A stretch of 64,000 nt of DNA. Source: Robiginitalea myxolifaciens. GTDB lineage: Bacteria; Bacteroidota; Bacteroidia; Flavobacteriales; Flavobacteriaceae. The position numbers and the translations under genes are program-made. Each line of letters begins with the position of its first letter. Position 1 is the stretch's first letter. The stretch is taken from positions 1,054,001 to 1,118,000 of the forward strand of contig NZ_FOYQ01000002.1 of the NCBI RefSeq assembly GCF_900115205.1, in the 5' to 3' direction. Shown piece by piece: positions 25,901 through 34,477 of this stretch. Below the pieces are notes generated by a model that was not told the origin of the DNA, did not search any database, and saw only the letters and a list, made by a program, of their open reading frames with translations.

Positions 25901-27586
25901 TTATTTGGTACCTCCCATTAGCAAATCTCTCATTTCCTGAGCCTCCTCCAGGGTGTAATATTTTAATTCGTAGGCTTCTCCAAACATCCCTTTTACTTGT
26001 TCCTCCAGGGTTTGTTCAAAGCCCGCAGCTTTTCTGCGCTCATCGACCCCTTCCAAATCTTCAATGGGCCAAATCACATTGATTTCTTGCGGGCTTCCTA
26101 TGCCAAAGGACATAGCCTGGGTACCATATCGTTGATGTAGACCCCGGTCCATCAGGGAACGATCCAACATCATTGCATACAAACGATAGGGTAATTCTCC
26201 AGTTTCTGCAGCTTCTTTAATGGCCGGGAGGAAATTGTCGATTCTGGTGGAATGCTGAATAACGTACCAGGCGGCCACTCCTGCCTTATCTCCGACCAGA
26301 CTTTTACCCGGATAGCCACGCTCGGCAATCAAGGAATCGACAAAGTGTATGTTGGAGCTATCTATTTGCATCTGTTTTCCCCAATCCCCAAAATTGCCTG
26401 TACTGCGATACTTCTGATCCAGAACCAACACACTATCCAGGGCTTTTTTCAAGGGCAAATCATAGCGCTCTGCCTCCGTCAATTCTCTTAATTGCAGCTG
26501 GTCTAAATCATTGTAATGCAGTTTCTGAACAATAGTACCTGCTTCCAGCCGAACCACTCCGGGATTAGAGCGTACAATGGTCTTTAAGGTAGTCTGATCA
26601 CTAAAATAGAAGGGGATATTCAGGTTGTATTCCTCCTTGATCGCGTCGACCTGAGCCTGAGAGGAAGCCGACATCCCGATAACGGAATACCCCAGGGAGG
26701 TTGCGGAATCGGCAATCCTGGCCAGGGAAGCAAAGGCCTCCCGATGGCTTCGGTCCAAATCATAAGAAATGATCATGAGCAGGTTTTTCCGGGCCAATAA
26801 GGCATCGGCGTAGTCGGTATCTCCCCGTTCCAAGGTAAAGTCGTGGATGGGCGGTTCGTAACCCGGTTCAATTTCGCGGGTTTCCGCCACCTCAATGAAT
26901 TCCCCCTGGACTTCCGGAAAAGCCCCCAGTGTGGTAATTATTTTTTCCTCCCCATCGATTCGGAATTTCCAATCGTACTCAATAACGGGTTTGGGGGCAT
27001 CCTCAGGAACGGACTTATCTTCCGGGATATTTGTCCCGATATGATACGCCCTGAAATCTATAGCAGGTAAATGATTCAGAACGTGATAGGCAAAACCGAC
27101 GCAGGCCACCAAGGCGGCCGCTGTAATCCCCGACCGGAATGTTTTACCGCCCAATGGTTTCAGCAAATCCTTCCCCCAGAACAAGATCAGGATTAGCACG
27201 AGCAGCGCCACATCTTTATAAAAGGACTGCCAGGGAGTAAGTTTCAGGGCGTCCCCAAAGCAACCGCAATCGGTCACTTTGCCGGTAACAGCGGAATACA
27301 GGGTCAAAAAAGTAAAAAAGACGATCATCCCCAGTAAGATCCAGCGCGTCAATTTCAATCGAAATCCTACCAGGAGTGCCACTCCGAGCAGTACTTCCAG
27401 GATTACTACAAAAAGGGCTATCCCCAATGCGTGTGGTTCCAACCAGGGCAAATTCAGTACCGGCTCACTAAAGTATTCCTCGAGTTTAAAGGAAAAACCT
27501 ACTGGATCGTTGAGCTTGATAAAGCCGCTGATAATAAAGAGTACGCCTACAACAATGCGTGAGAGATTGGTTATAAGCAGTTTCAT
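25901..27586 (-). CDS. BT_3928 family DoxX protein fused to a DUF6624-like domain
   Basis: A 561-residue protein with three parts. Residues 1-150 are a four-helix DoxX-like membrane domain (ISGFIKLNDPVGFSFKLEEYF, TDCGCFGDALKLTPWQSF). Residues 240-390 form a thioredoxin-like fold without a CxxC. Residues 395-561 match the DUF6624 pattern (LDQKYR, GYPGKSLVGDKAGVAAWYVIQH, MLDRSL, YGTQ). Members of the BT_3928 family usually end after the second part, so this C-terminal fusion is unusual. It overlaps the DUF1599 gene by four bases (ATGA), indicating coupling. The function is unknown; a respiratory or redox role is only a guess. Confidence 0.82.
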   Translation of the reverse strand: MKLLITNLSRIVVGVLFIISGFIKLNDPVGFSFKLEEYFSEPVLNLPWLEPHALGIALFVVILEVLLGVALLVGFRLKLTRWILLGMIVFFTFLTLYSAVTGKVTDCGCFGDALKLTPWQSFYKDVALLVLILILFWGKDLLKPLGGKTFRSGITAAALVACVGFAYHVLNHLPAIDFRAYHIGTNIPEDKSVPEDAPKPVIEYDWKFRIDGEEKIITTLGAFPEVQGEFIEVAETREIEPGYEPPIHDFTLERGDTDYADALLARKNLLMIISYDLDRSHREAFASLARIADSATSLGYSVIGMSASSQAQVDAIKEEYNLNIPFYFSDQTTLKTIVRSNPGVVRLEAGTIVQKLHYNDLDQLQLRELTEAERYDLPLKKALDSVLVLDQKYRSTGNFGDWGKQMQIDSSNIHFVDSLIAERGYPGKSLVGDKAGVAAWYVIQHSTRIDNFLPAIKEAAETGELPYRLYAMMLDRSLMDRGLHQRYGTQAMSFGIGSPQEINVIWPIEDLEGVDERRKAAGFEQTLEEQVKGMFGEAYELKYYTLEEAQEMRDLLMGGTK

Positions 27587-28131
27587 GCCTCGCTTTCTTT
27601 TTCCTCCATTAGTATCAAGGCAAATACGGCGTAATTGATCATATCCCGGTAGTTGGCATCGACCCCTTCGCTCACCTCAACCTGTCCGTCATTGTCTTCG
27701 ATCTGTTTGACCCGAAGTAGTTTTTGCAGTATGAGATCCGTAAGGGACGCCACGCGCATATCGCGCCAGGCCTCACCGTAATCGTGATTCTTAGCCTCCA
27801 TCAGGGATTTGGTTTCCGCGGCCTCCTTATCGTAATGTTCCAGCGCTGCCTGCAAAGCCATATCCGGCATTTCACTAACTCCGAGTTCCAATTGGATCAG
27901 TGCCATAATGGAGTAATTGATAATCCCGATGAATTCACCATGCTCGCTTTCATCGATTTTGCGTTCCTGTTGCTCCTGCAAACTCCGGATGCGCTGCGCC
28001 TTGATATATATCTGATCTGTGAGTGATGGAAGGCGAAGAATACGCCAGGCGGCGCCGTAATCCTTCATTTTTCTACTGAAGAGGTCCCGGCATTGGGCGA
28101 TTATCGTGTCGTAGGCCTCAGAGGTCTCCAT
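27583..28131 (-). CDS. DUF1599 domain protein
   Basis: A 182-residue soluble helical protein made of two copies of the DUF1599 unit. Copy 1 has KMKDYGAAWRILRLPSLTDQ then IGIINYSIMALIQ; copy 2 has KNHDYGEAWRDMRVASLTDL then RDMINYAVFALIL. The family is widespread in Bacteroidota next to tpiA and folP and may be related to nucleotide-modifying all-alpha proteins, but no function is established. It is the first gene of the tpiA group and diverges from folP with 62 bases between the start codons. Confidence 0.87.
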   Translation of the reverse strand: METSEAYDTIIAQCRDLFSRKMKDYGAAWRILRLPSLTDQIYIKAQRIRSLQEQQERKIDESEHGEFIGIINYSIMALIQLELGVSEMPDMALQAALEHYDKEAAETKSLMEAKNHDYGEAWRDMRVASLTDLILQKLLRVKQIEDNDGQVEVSEGVDANYRDMINYAVFALILMEEKESEA

Positions 28132-28193
28132 GGTTCTACCTGCTTTTTGCGTAATTTACCAGCCATTTTGGCCGCTTTCAAAAGTACTGTTTT

Positions 28194-29021
28194 ATGTCGA
28201 CTATCAATTGCCTTGGAAAACTTATTGATCTGGAAATTCCCCGGGTCATGGGTATTCTTAATCTTACCCCGGATTCTTTTTATCCCGGAAGTCGGCACAA
28301 CTCGGCTGGCAGTGCCCTGGAGCAAGCTGGCCAATTTATTTCCGAAGGGGCAGATTTCCTGGATATTGGCGGATACAGTTCGCGTCCCGGGGCTCAGGAC
28401 ATCTCCCAGCAGGAGGAGGCCGACCGGGTACTGCCGGCCATTGAAGCCATCACAAAAGCCCATCCGGAAGTTCCCATTTCCATTGATACTTTCAGAAGCT
28501 CAGTAGCCCGGCAGGCCCTGGAAGCCGGAGCTGCGCTGATCAACGATATCAGTGGAGCCGCTGCCTCCCCGGACATGTTGGAGTTGGCGGGCAAGAAGAA
28601 CGTCCCCATAATTCTGATGCACATGCGGGGTACCCCGCGCAACATGCAACAACTAACCGATTATCAGGATTTAATCGGCGAAGTATTGCAATACTTTTCT
28701 GGTCTGTTGGACCGGGCAAAAAAAGCGGGAGTGAACGATTGTATTGTGGACCCTGGCTTCGGTTTTGCCAAAACCCGGGAGCAGAATTTTGAACTCCTCG
28801 CGAAGCTCGATCAATTAAAAATCCTCGGGGTTCCCGTCCTGGCCGGGGTGAGTCGGAAATCCATGATCTACAAAACCCTGGAGATAGCTCCCGAAGAAGC
28901 CCTGAACGGCACCACCGCATTACATATGGCAGCCCTGGAGCGCGGGGCCCGCATCCTCAGGGTCCACGATCCGCGGGAAGCTTCGCAGTGTATTCAACTT
29001 TGGAAGGAACTCGCCCGGTAA
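28194..29021 (+). CDS. folP: Dihydropteroate synthase
   Basis: A 275-residue TIM-barrel enzyme. Diagnostic motifs are MGILNLTPDSFYPGSR near the N terminus (pterin and pABA site), FLDIGGYSSRPGA, then SIDTFRS, LINDISG, ILMHMRGTP, DPGFGFAK and GVSRKSMI near 220. It joins 6-hydroxymethyl-dihydropterin pyrophosphate to p-aminobenzoate in folate synthesis and is the target of sulfonamides. It is followed by the diadenylate cyclase gene, a common Bacteroidota order. The divergent start gives it a separate promoter from the tpiA group. Confidence 0.96.
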   Translation: MSTINCLGKLIDLEIPRVMGILNLTPDSFYPGSRHNSAGSALEQAGQFISEGADFLDIGGYSSRPGAQDISQQEEADRVLPAIEAITKAHPEVPISIDTFRSSVARQALEAGAALINDISGAAASPDMLELAGKKNVPIILMHMRGTPRNMQQLTDYQDLIGEVLQYFSGLLDRAKKAGVNDCIVDPGFGFAKTREQNFELLAKLDQLKILGVPVLAGVSRKSMIYKTLEIAPEEALNGTTALHMAALERGARILRVHDPREASQCIQLWKELAR

Positions 29022-29074
29022 ATCGGCCTTCCTTTCTTGTTAATTTTTCTACTTTTACAAAAAGCCACGCAGAC

Positions 29075-29860
29075 TTGGAATTTCTGAATTTTCTGGACTT
29101 CGGTGTCACCGACCTCATCGATATACTCCTGGTGGCTATTCTGCTTTATTATTTCTACCGGCTGGTCCGCGGTACCGTGGCCATCAACATCTTTATCGGG
29201 ATTGTCATTATCTGGGCTTTCTGGAAGCTGACCCAGTTGTTGGATATGCGGTTAACCAGTAGCATGGTCGGCGGCTTTATGCAAGTAGGGCTCATCGCAT
29301 TGATCATTGTATTCCAGCAGGAAATTCGAAAGTTCCTCCTGCTGATCGGATCGACCAATTTTGCAAACAAGAGAAAATTTGTCAAGCATTTTCGCTTTCT
29401 CAAGCAGGAAGGGATATCCCTGGCCCTGGAGGTAGATGCCTTGCTCGCTGCCCTGCAACGCATGGGAAAAACCGGGACCGGTGCCATTTTGGTTATCGAG
29501 CGGAATACCTCCCTGGATTTTATTCGTTCCAGCGGGGATGAAATGCATATAGAGCTCAACCAGCCTATCCTGGAGAGTATATTTTACAAAAACAGCCCCC
29601 TGCACGATGGTGCTGCAATTATAAAAGGCAATACCATTGTGGCCACACGGGTAATCCTTCCGGTTTCCCAGGAACGGTCCATCCCTGCCCGTTTTGGACT
29701 GCGGCACCGGGCCGCTGTCGGGATAACAGAACGCACCGATGCCCTGGCGCTGGTAGTTAGTGAAGAAACCGGGCTGGTATCCTATATCAAAGACGGAGAG
29801 TTTATCTTATACAAAGACCTGGAAGAACTGGGTAAGATGATACGAAAGGACTTGAGTTAA
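29075..29860 (+). CDS. cdaA: Diadenylate cyclase CdaA
   Basis: A 261-residue membrane enzyme that makes cyclic di-AMP from two ATP. Three N-terminal helices (about residues 12-30, 35-52 and 60-80) precede the DAC domain, with DGAAII near 183 and GLRHRAAVG near 211 as catalytic and ATP-binding motifs. I chose a TTG start at 29075 because it matches the usual EFLNFLDF beginning; the frame has no ATG upstream, and a GTG at 28988 inside folP would add 29 atypical residues. c-di-AMP controls potassium transport and envelope stress in other bacteria. Confidence 0.93.
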   Translation: MEFLNFLDFGVTDLIDILLVAILLYYFYRLVRGTVAINIFIGIVIIWAFWKLTQLLDMRLTSSMVGGFMQVGLIALIIVFQQEIRKFLLLIGSTNFANKRKFVKHFRFLKQEGISLALEVDALLAALQRMGKTGTGAILVIERNTSLDFIRSSGDEMHIELNQPILESIFYKNSPLHDGAAIIKGNTIVATRVILPVSQERSIPARFGLRHRAAVGITERTDALALVVSEETGLVSYIKDGEFILYKDLEELGKMIRKDLS

Positions 29861-29890
29861 ATCCAGATAGCCAACTAAAACCAACCTGGC

Positions 29891-30724
29891 ATGAACTGCA
29901 AAAACTGCAACGACTATATCCAGCACGAGTATCGTTTTTGCCCGAACTGTGGGGCTAAAACCGAAGTACGCAGGGTTACCTTCAAGACCCTGATCAAAGA
30001 CTTTTTAGATCGTGTATTTGACCTTGATAATTCGCTGTTTCGCACCATCAAAGGGATGATACTCCGCCCAGAAGCGGTTATCGACGGGTATCTGTCCGGA
30101 TTGCGGAAACGCTATCTTAATCCTGTAAGCGTTCTGGGAATTTCCCTTACCCTGGCTGGTCTAATGATTTTTGTGATGCAGAAAATGTACGGAGGAGAAA
30201 TCGATTTTACCGGAGGTGCTCAGAACGTAAACCCGGAGTTTTCCCGCAAATGGGGGGATATTATGTTCGATTTCAATGCGGTCTTCTATGTCATGAACAT
30301 CCCTATTCTGGCCCTCCCTGCATTTTTCTTATTCAATAGAAGAAAGTACAACCTGGCCGAGCACCATGTAGCACTGATTTACTGCCTGTCTACATACAGC
30401 ATCATTTCCTTCCCTATTTCCATGGTTTTACTAATCACTGGCCCGGATACGTACCTGGCCAGCAGCCAGTGGTCTCTTGCCGTGATGATGATTTTTACGC
30501 TTTATATCTATTGGAGATTAAACCGATATAAAGCCTTTTCATTTATCTGGAGGTCGTTACTCTATATACTACTTGTGGTGATCCTATTCTTTATGCTGAT
30601 CATAGGTTTGTTGATCCTGCTAATAGTAACCGATTATTTTTCCCTGGAGGATTTCCGACCGGTGGAACCCGCTGCGGAATCGGCACTACTCTGGATAGGG
30701 GAAATGAGTATGATGCTCGCCTAG
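29891..30724 (+). CDS. DUF3667 zinc-ribbon membrane protein
   Basis: A 277-residue protein. The N terminus carries a zinc ribbon of two CxxC pairs (CKNC at 3-6, CPNC near 18-21), followed by the DUF3667 signature FKTLIKDFLDRVFDLD and LRPEAVIDGYLSGLRKRY. About five membrane segments follow from residue 80. The function is unknown; the family is common in Bacteroidota. It begins 31 bases after cdaA and is probably co-transcribed. The stop is two bases from the end of the convergent ABC transporter gene. Confidence 0.86.
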   Translation: MNCKNCNDYIQHEYRFCPNCGAKTEVRRVTFKTLIKDFLDRVFDLDNSLFRTIKGMILRPEAVIDGYLSGLRKRYLNPVSVLGISLTLAGLMIFVMQKMYGGEIDFTGGAQNVNPEFSRKWGDIMFDFNAVFYVMNIPILALPAFFLFNRRKYNLAEHHVALIYCLSTYSIISFPISMVLLITGPDTYLASSQWSLAVMMIFTLYIYWRLNRYKAFSFIWRSLLYILLVVILFFMLIIGLLILLIVTDYFSLEDFRPVEPAAESALLWIGEMSMMLA

Positions 30725-30726
30725 GT

Positions 30727-32493
30727 CTAAAGCACTTCCTCCGCCATAAACTGGGCTTCGTAGAGCTTGTGATAGTACCCTTTTTGCTTAAGAAGTTCTT
30801 CGTGCGATCCGCTTTCTACGATATTACCGGCTTCCATGACCAGAATCTTATCCACCTTTTTAATCGTTGCCAGGCGGTGGGCGATAATGATTGAAGTCCG
30901 GTTTTCGGTAACCTTTTCCGTTGCCTGCTGGATGAGTTGCTCGGTATAGGTATCCACCGAGGAAGTGGCTTCATCGAGAACCAAAATACTCGGGTTCCTC
31001 ATGTAGGCCCGGAGGAAGGCAATGAGTTGTCGTTGTCCGCTGGAGAGCATGCTTCCGCGTTCTTTTACATTGTAGGCATAACCCCCGGGGAGGCTGCTGA
31101 TAAACTCGTGTACCCCGATGGCCCGGGCGGCCTCCTCAATTTCGGCTTTACCCATGCTGAAATCCTGAAGGGTAATATTATTCCCGATGGTATCGGCAAA
31201 GAGGAACACATCCTGAAGCACGACGGCGATATTGGATCGCAAACTGGCCAATTTATAATCCCGGATATCCCGTCCATCGAGGCGAATGGTGCCGGAATCG
31301 ATATCGTAGAATCGATTGAGCAGATTAATGATGGTGGATTTCCCGGCTCCGGTAGCGCCCACAATGGCCACTTTCTCACCGGGCTCCAGGGTAAAGGAAA
31401 TTCCGTGTAATACTTCTTCCCCGGGCTCATAACTGAAATGAACCTTTTCAAAGGCGATTCCCCCATCGATCCGTTCCGGATCATACTCCCCGGCATCCTC
31501 AATACGACTTTCCGTATCTAGGATTTTGAAGACACGACCGGCCGCAACCATTCCCATCTGAAGGGTATTGAACTTGTCGGCAATCTGACGCAATGGGCGG
31601 AATAACATCTCAATCAAGAGTATGAATCCGAAAATGATCCCTTTGTTGTCGACACCCAGGTTGGTAATGTCCTGCAGGCCTCCATACCAGACTACGAGTC
31701 CAATGGCAATAGACGATACAATATCTGCAATGGGAAAGAAGAAGGAGTTATACCAGACGGTTTTAAGCCAGGCATTCTGGTGCTTCTCATTAATTTCCCG
31801 GAATTGCTTGCTTTCGGCCGATTCCCGGGTAAATAATTGCACGATCTTCATCCCGGTCAGGCGTTCCTGCACAAAGGAATTCAGGTTGGAAACCTGGGCG
31901 CGAACCTCGGTAAAGGCCACCTTCATTTTTTGCTGAAATACCCGCGTGGCATAGAGAATAAGCGGGAGGATGGCAAATACGATCAGGGCCAGGCGCCAAT
32001 TCCAGACCAGCATAATTACCGAAGCCGCCAGCATCTTAAGCAAGTCGGCTACGATCATGAAGAAACCCTGGGAAAAGATCTCCCCAATACGCTGCATATC
32101 GGCAACAGCGCGGGTAACTAATAGTCCGATAGACGATTTGTTGTAATACTGCATCCGAAAACCGAGCATTCGGGCAAATAACTTCTTTCGTAGATCGCGA
32201 ATTACCGATTCCCCCAACCAGTTGGCATAATACGTAAACACCAGTTGAAAGACTACCTGACCGATAAGCACCGCGAGCATCATCAGGGAGAGTTCCCAGA
32301 GCAGTTCTTCGTTTTTCTGCTGTATGGCATCGTCCACAATACTCCGCAGGATCATTGGAGTAAGGACGGAAAAGGCGGTAAGTGCAATCGCGGCCAGGGC
32401 CGTTCCATAGAAGGTCACCCGATAGGGTCGCGTATGGGCCAGCACCCTTTTAAACAGAAATAAATCAAAAGCTGAGCCACTGTCTTTAGCCAT
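30727..32493 (-). CDS. ABC exporter (MsbA/LmrA type)
   Basis: A 588-residue half-transporter with a six-helix exporter domain (residues 20-310) fused to an ATPase. Walker A is GATGAGKST near 375, the signature MLSSGQRQ near 480, Walker B ILVLDEATSSVD near 500 and the H-loop IAHRLATI near 535, all intact. It should work as a homodimer, exporting a lipid or hydrophobic compound; MsbA-like lipid A flipping cannot be told from multidrug export by sequence. The gene overlaps truA by eight bases and is translationally coupled to it. Confidence 0.92.
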   Translation of the reverse strand: MAKDSGSAFDLFLFKRVLAHTRPYRVTFYGTALAAIALTAFSVLTPMILRSIVDDAIQQKNEELLWELSLMMLAVLIGQVVFQLVFTYYANWLGESVIRDLRKKLFARMLGFRMQYYNKSSIGLLVTRAVADMQRIGEIFSQGFFMIVADLLKMLAASVIMLVWNWRLALIVFAILPLILYATRVFQQKMKVAFTEVRAQVSNLNSFVQERLTGMKIVQLFTRESAESKQFREINEKHQNAWLKTVWYNSFFFPIADIVSSIAIGLVVWYGGLQDITNLGVDNKGIIFGFILLIEMLFRPLRQIADKFNTLQMGMVAAGRVFKILDTESRIEDAGEYDPERIDGGIAFEKVHFSYEPGEEVLHGISFTLEPGEKVAIVGATGAGKSTIINLLNRFYDIDSGTIRLDGRDIRDYKLASLRSNIAVVLQDVFLFADTIGNNITLQDFSMGKAEIEEAARAIGVHEFISSLPGGYAYNVKERGSMLSSGQRQLIAFLRAYMRNPSILVLDEATSSVDTYTEQLIQQATEKVTENRTSIIIAHRLATIKKVDKILVMEAGNIVESGSHEELLKQKGYYHKLYEAQFMAEEVL

Positions 32494-33235
32494 CTGGATA
32501 GGTGGTCTGAGGATATTGAATATCGATCAAATATAGGCCTTTTGCAGGGACAGAGGCCCCGGCCTGGGAGCGATCCCTGCTTTTTATAATAGTCTTAACA
32601 CCTTCGGGTTCCAGGCTGCCTTTTCCAACCAGTAATAAAGTACCCACGATGGCCCGGACCATATTGCGCAAAAAGCGGTCTGCAGTAATGGTAAATACCC
32701 AGGTTTCCCCCTTTTGACTCCAATGAGCCTCCCGAATATCACAGAGGAAGGTCTTGACATCGGTATGGGTCCTGGAAAAACACTTGAAATCCTCAAATTC
32801 CAGTAAAAGACTGGCCGCTGTATTCATCGCATCAAAATCCAACGGGTGATGTACCCGGTGGGTCCCCCGATGCAAAAAGGGATCTTTCTCCTGAGTAAGC
32901 AGATACTCGTAAGTTCGGCTGGTCGCATCGAATCGGGCATGGGCCTCTGGCTGTACGGGCCGAATCGCTGAGATGGCGATATCTTCCGGGAGGAAGGAAT
33001 TCAATCGGTGAATGATATCTTCTTGGGGTAGTACTTCCTCCCAATCAAAGTGAGCGACCATTTTACGCGCGTGCACACCGGCATCCGTCCGGCCCGCCGC
33101 AACTAATTCCAGTGGGCTTCCCAAAAGTGTGCTCATGCACTCCTCCATTACCTGTTGCACGGAAATAGCATTGGGTTGTCGCTGCCAACCATGATAGGCG
33201 GTGCCATCGTAAGCAAATTCCAGAAAGTAGCGCAT
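32486..33235 (-). CDS. truA: tRNA pseudouridine synthase A
   Basis: A 249-residue enzyme that isomerises U38-40 of tRNA anticodon arms. The start is the ATG at 33235 (MRYFLEFAYDGTAYHGWQRQ), the standard TruA N terminus, not a start about 48 codons upstream. The catalytic Asp is in AAGRTDAGVHA near residue 52, and the C-terminal FLRNMVRAIVG is near 200. Its end overlaps the ABC exporter gene by eight bases, so the two are probably coupled although functionally unrelated. Confidence 0.95.
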   Translation of the reverse strand: MRYFLEFAYDGTAYHGWQRQPNAISVQQVMEECMSTLLGSPLELVAAGRTDAGVHARKMVAHFDWEEVLPQEDIIHRLNSFLPEDIAISAIRPVQPEAHARFDATSRTYEYLLTQEKDPFLHRGTHRVHHPLDFDAMNTAASLLLEFEDFKCFSRTHTDVKTFLCDIREAHWSQKGETWVFTITADRFLRNMVRAIVGTLLLVGKGSLEPEGVKTIIKSRDRSQAGASVPAKGLYLIDIQYPQTTYPDG

Positions 33236-33269
33236 GGCAGGACGATTTATGGCTGTAAAGATAATATCC

Positions 33270-33767
33270 TCATCCCCGTTTCCCGAGTTCAATAACTTCC
33301 AGGTCTTTGAGTTCCCCCTGATCAATTCCAAACCGCAGCATGGTACGCACCTTATGAAAGCCCTGCTTGCCTGCCGCACCCGGATTCATATGCATCAGGC
33401 CATGCTTCTTGTCGTACATCACCTTCAGGATATGGGAATGGCCGGATATAAAAAGGCCTACCCCGGAATCTGCAAGTCCATGGCGGACCCTGGCTTCGTA
33501 TCGGCCCGGGTATCCCCCGATATGGGTTATCCAGACCTGCAGGCCTTCGACTTCAAAGCGATTATCCAGGGGATATTCCCCCCGGATCTTGTGGCCGTCG
33601 ATATTCCCGAATACCGCCCGCAGCGGACGTATCGCAGCAAGCTTATCGGCAACGGTCAGGGTACCTATATCTCCGGCATGCCAGATCTCGTCGGCCTGAG
33701 CGGCATATTCAAGAATGCGGTCGTCCATATGGCCATGGGTATCGGAGAGCAGGAGGATTCGAGTCAT
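33270..33767 (-). CDS. YfcE/MJ0936-type metallophosphoesterase
   Basis: A 165-residue calcineurin-like phosphodiesterase with the full metal set: SDTHGH near 7, WHAGDIG near 32, FGNIDG near 58, THIGGYPG near 90 and SGHSH near 120. Members of this group hydrolyse model phosphodiesters or cyclic nucleotides. The start is the ATG at 33767 (MTRILLLSDTHG), ten codons inside a longer frame. It precedes truA and the ABC exporter on the same strand, 34 bases before truA. Confidence 0.92.
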   Translation of the reverse strand: MTRILLLSDTHGHMDDRILEYAAQADEIWHAGDIGTLTVADKLAAIRPLRAVFGNIDGHKIRGEYPLDNRFEVEGLQVWITHIGGYPGRYEARVRHGLADSGVGLFISGHSHILKVMYDKKHGLMHMNPGAAGKQGFHKVRTMLRFGIDQGELKDLEVIELGKRG

Positions 33768-33784
33768 AAAACAAAAATAAGCAA

Positions 33785-33809
33785 GAACCCCGGCCAAAAG
33801 CCGGGGTTC
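33785..33809 (-). terminator. Rho-independent terminator after the DUF4293 gene
   Basis: A ten-bp stem (GAACCCCGGC / GCCGGGGTTC) with a five-base loop, followed on the minus strand by a T-rich stretch. It lies between the DUF4293 gene and the phosphoesterase gene. Confidence 0.75.
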
Positions 33810-33838
33810 CTCGCACTAATACTACTAAGATATAAGGC

Positions 33839-34249
33839 TTATCGCAATCGGTCCACAGATTTTACGAGATCTTCATCCCTCTTAATGGCCTTATTGGCCA
33901 GCACTAAAAAAACGATAGAAAAAATAGGAATGATCATCCCAATACCCTTCTCTGAAACCTCGGTTTCTCCGGATAGATTTAGGGAACGATAAACGAAAAA
34001 TCCTAGTAAAAAAAGGTGTAATAGGATATTCAGACGATTCAGCACAAACTGCGATTTGCGATCCTTGAATCTCAAGATGGCAATAACCGACAGCAGGGCC
34101 GACGCGTAAAAGGCAATAGAAACAGGAAGCTCAGCACTGGCGTAAACCGGTTCGCCCGAAGCGGAGGTCCACAAATTCAACCAAAAAGGCAAAATCCCGG
34201 ACAAAATCGCCGCGATCAATAAATAAACCGTTTGGATACGTTGAATCAT
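33839..34249 (-). CDS. DUF4293 membrane protein
   Basis: A 136-residue protein with four membrane segments (residues 5-22, 43-60, 75-95 and 103-122), a match to DUF4293, a Bacteroidota family that starts MIQRIQTVYLL and lies next to rho in many genomes. The C terminus is charged (IKRDEDLVKSVDRLR). The function is unknown. It diverges from rho with 228 bases between the two starts and is followed by a strong terminator. Confidence 0.87.
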   Translation of the reverse strand: MIQRIQTVYLLIAAILSGILPFWLNLWTSASGEPVYASAELPVSIAFYASALLSVIAILRFKDRKSQFVLNRLNILLHLFLLGFFVYRSLNLSGETEVSEKGIGMIIPIFSIVFLVLANKAIKRDEDLVKSVDRLR

Positions 34250-34352
34250 TGCTAAAACTGAAACTTACATTCAGGCCCCAAAAGTAATCAGAAATCACCG
34301 GATATCACAACTATTTTAAACCCCTGTGCGTCTGATATTTCAAAATATTTCG

Positions 34353-34407
34353 TATACTTGTATCGTTATTAGATTTAGCACTTACCACGGGAAATCTCTT
34401 TTCCTGG
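34353..34407 (+). promoter_or_regulatory. rho promoter element and leader hairpin
   Basis: TATACTTG (34353-34360) is close to TAnnTTTG and would give a leader of about 110 bases. In that leader, bases 34385-34407 fold into a hairpin (CCA, GGGAAA, four-base loop, TTTTCC, TGG, with one bulge). Bacterial rho genes are often autoregulated through the leader; that this applies here is inference. Confidence 0.35.
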
Positions 34408-34477
34408 AACTATCCCAATAACATTTCTTCTTTTTTATTACTTACAAGGTTATATCGTTTAATCATTTACCCATTTC

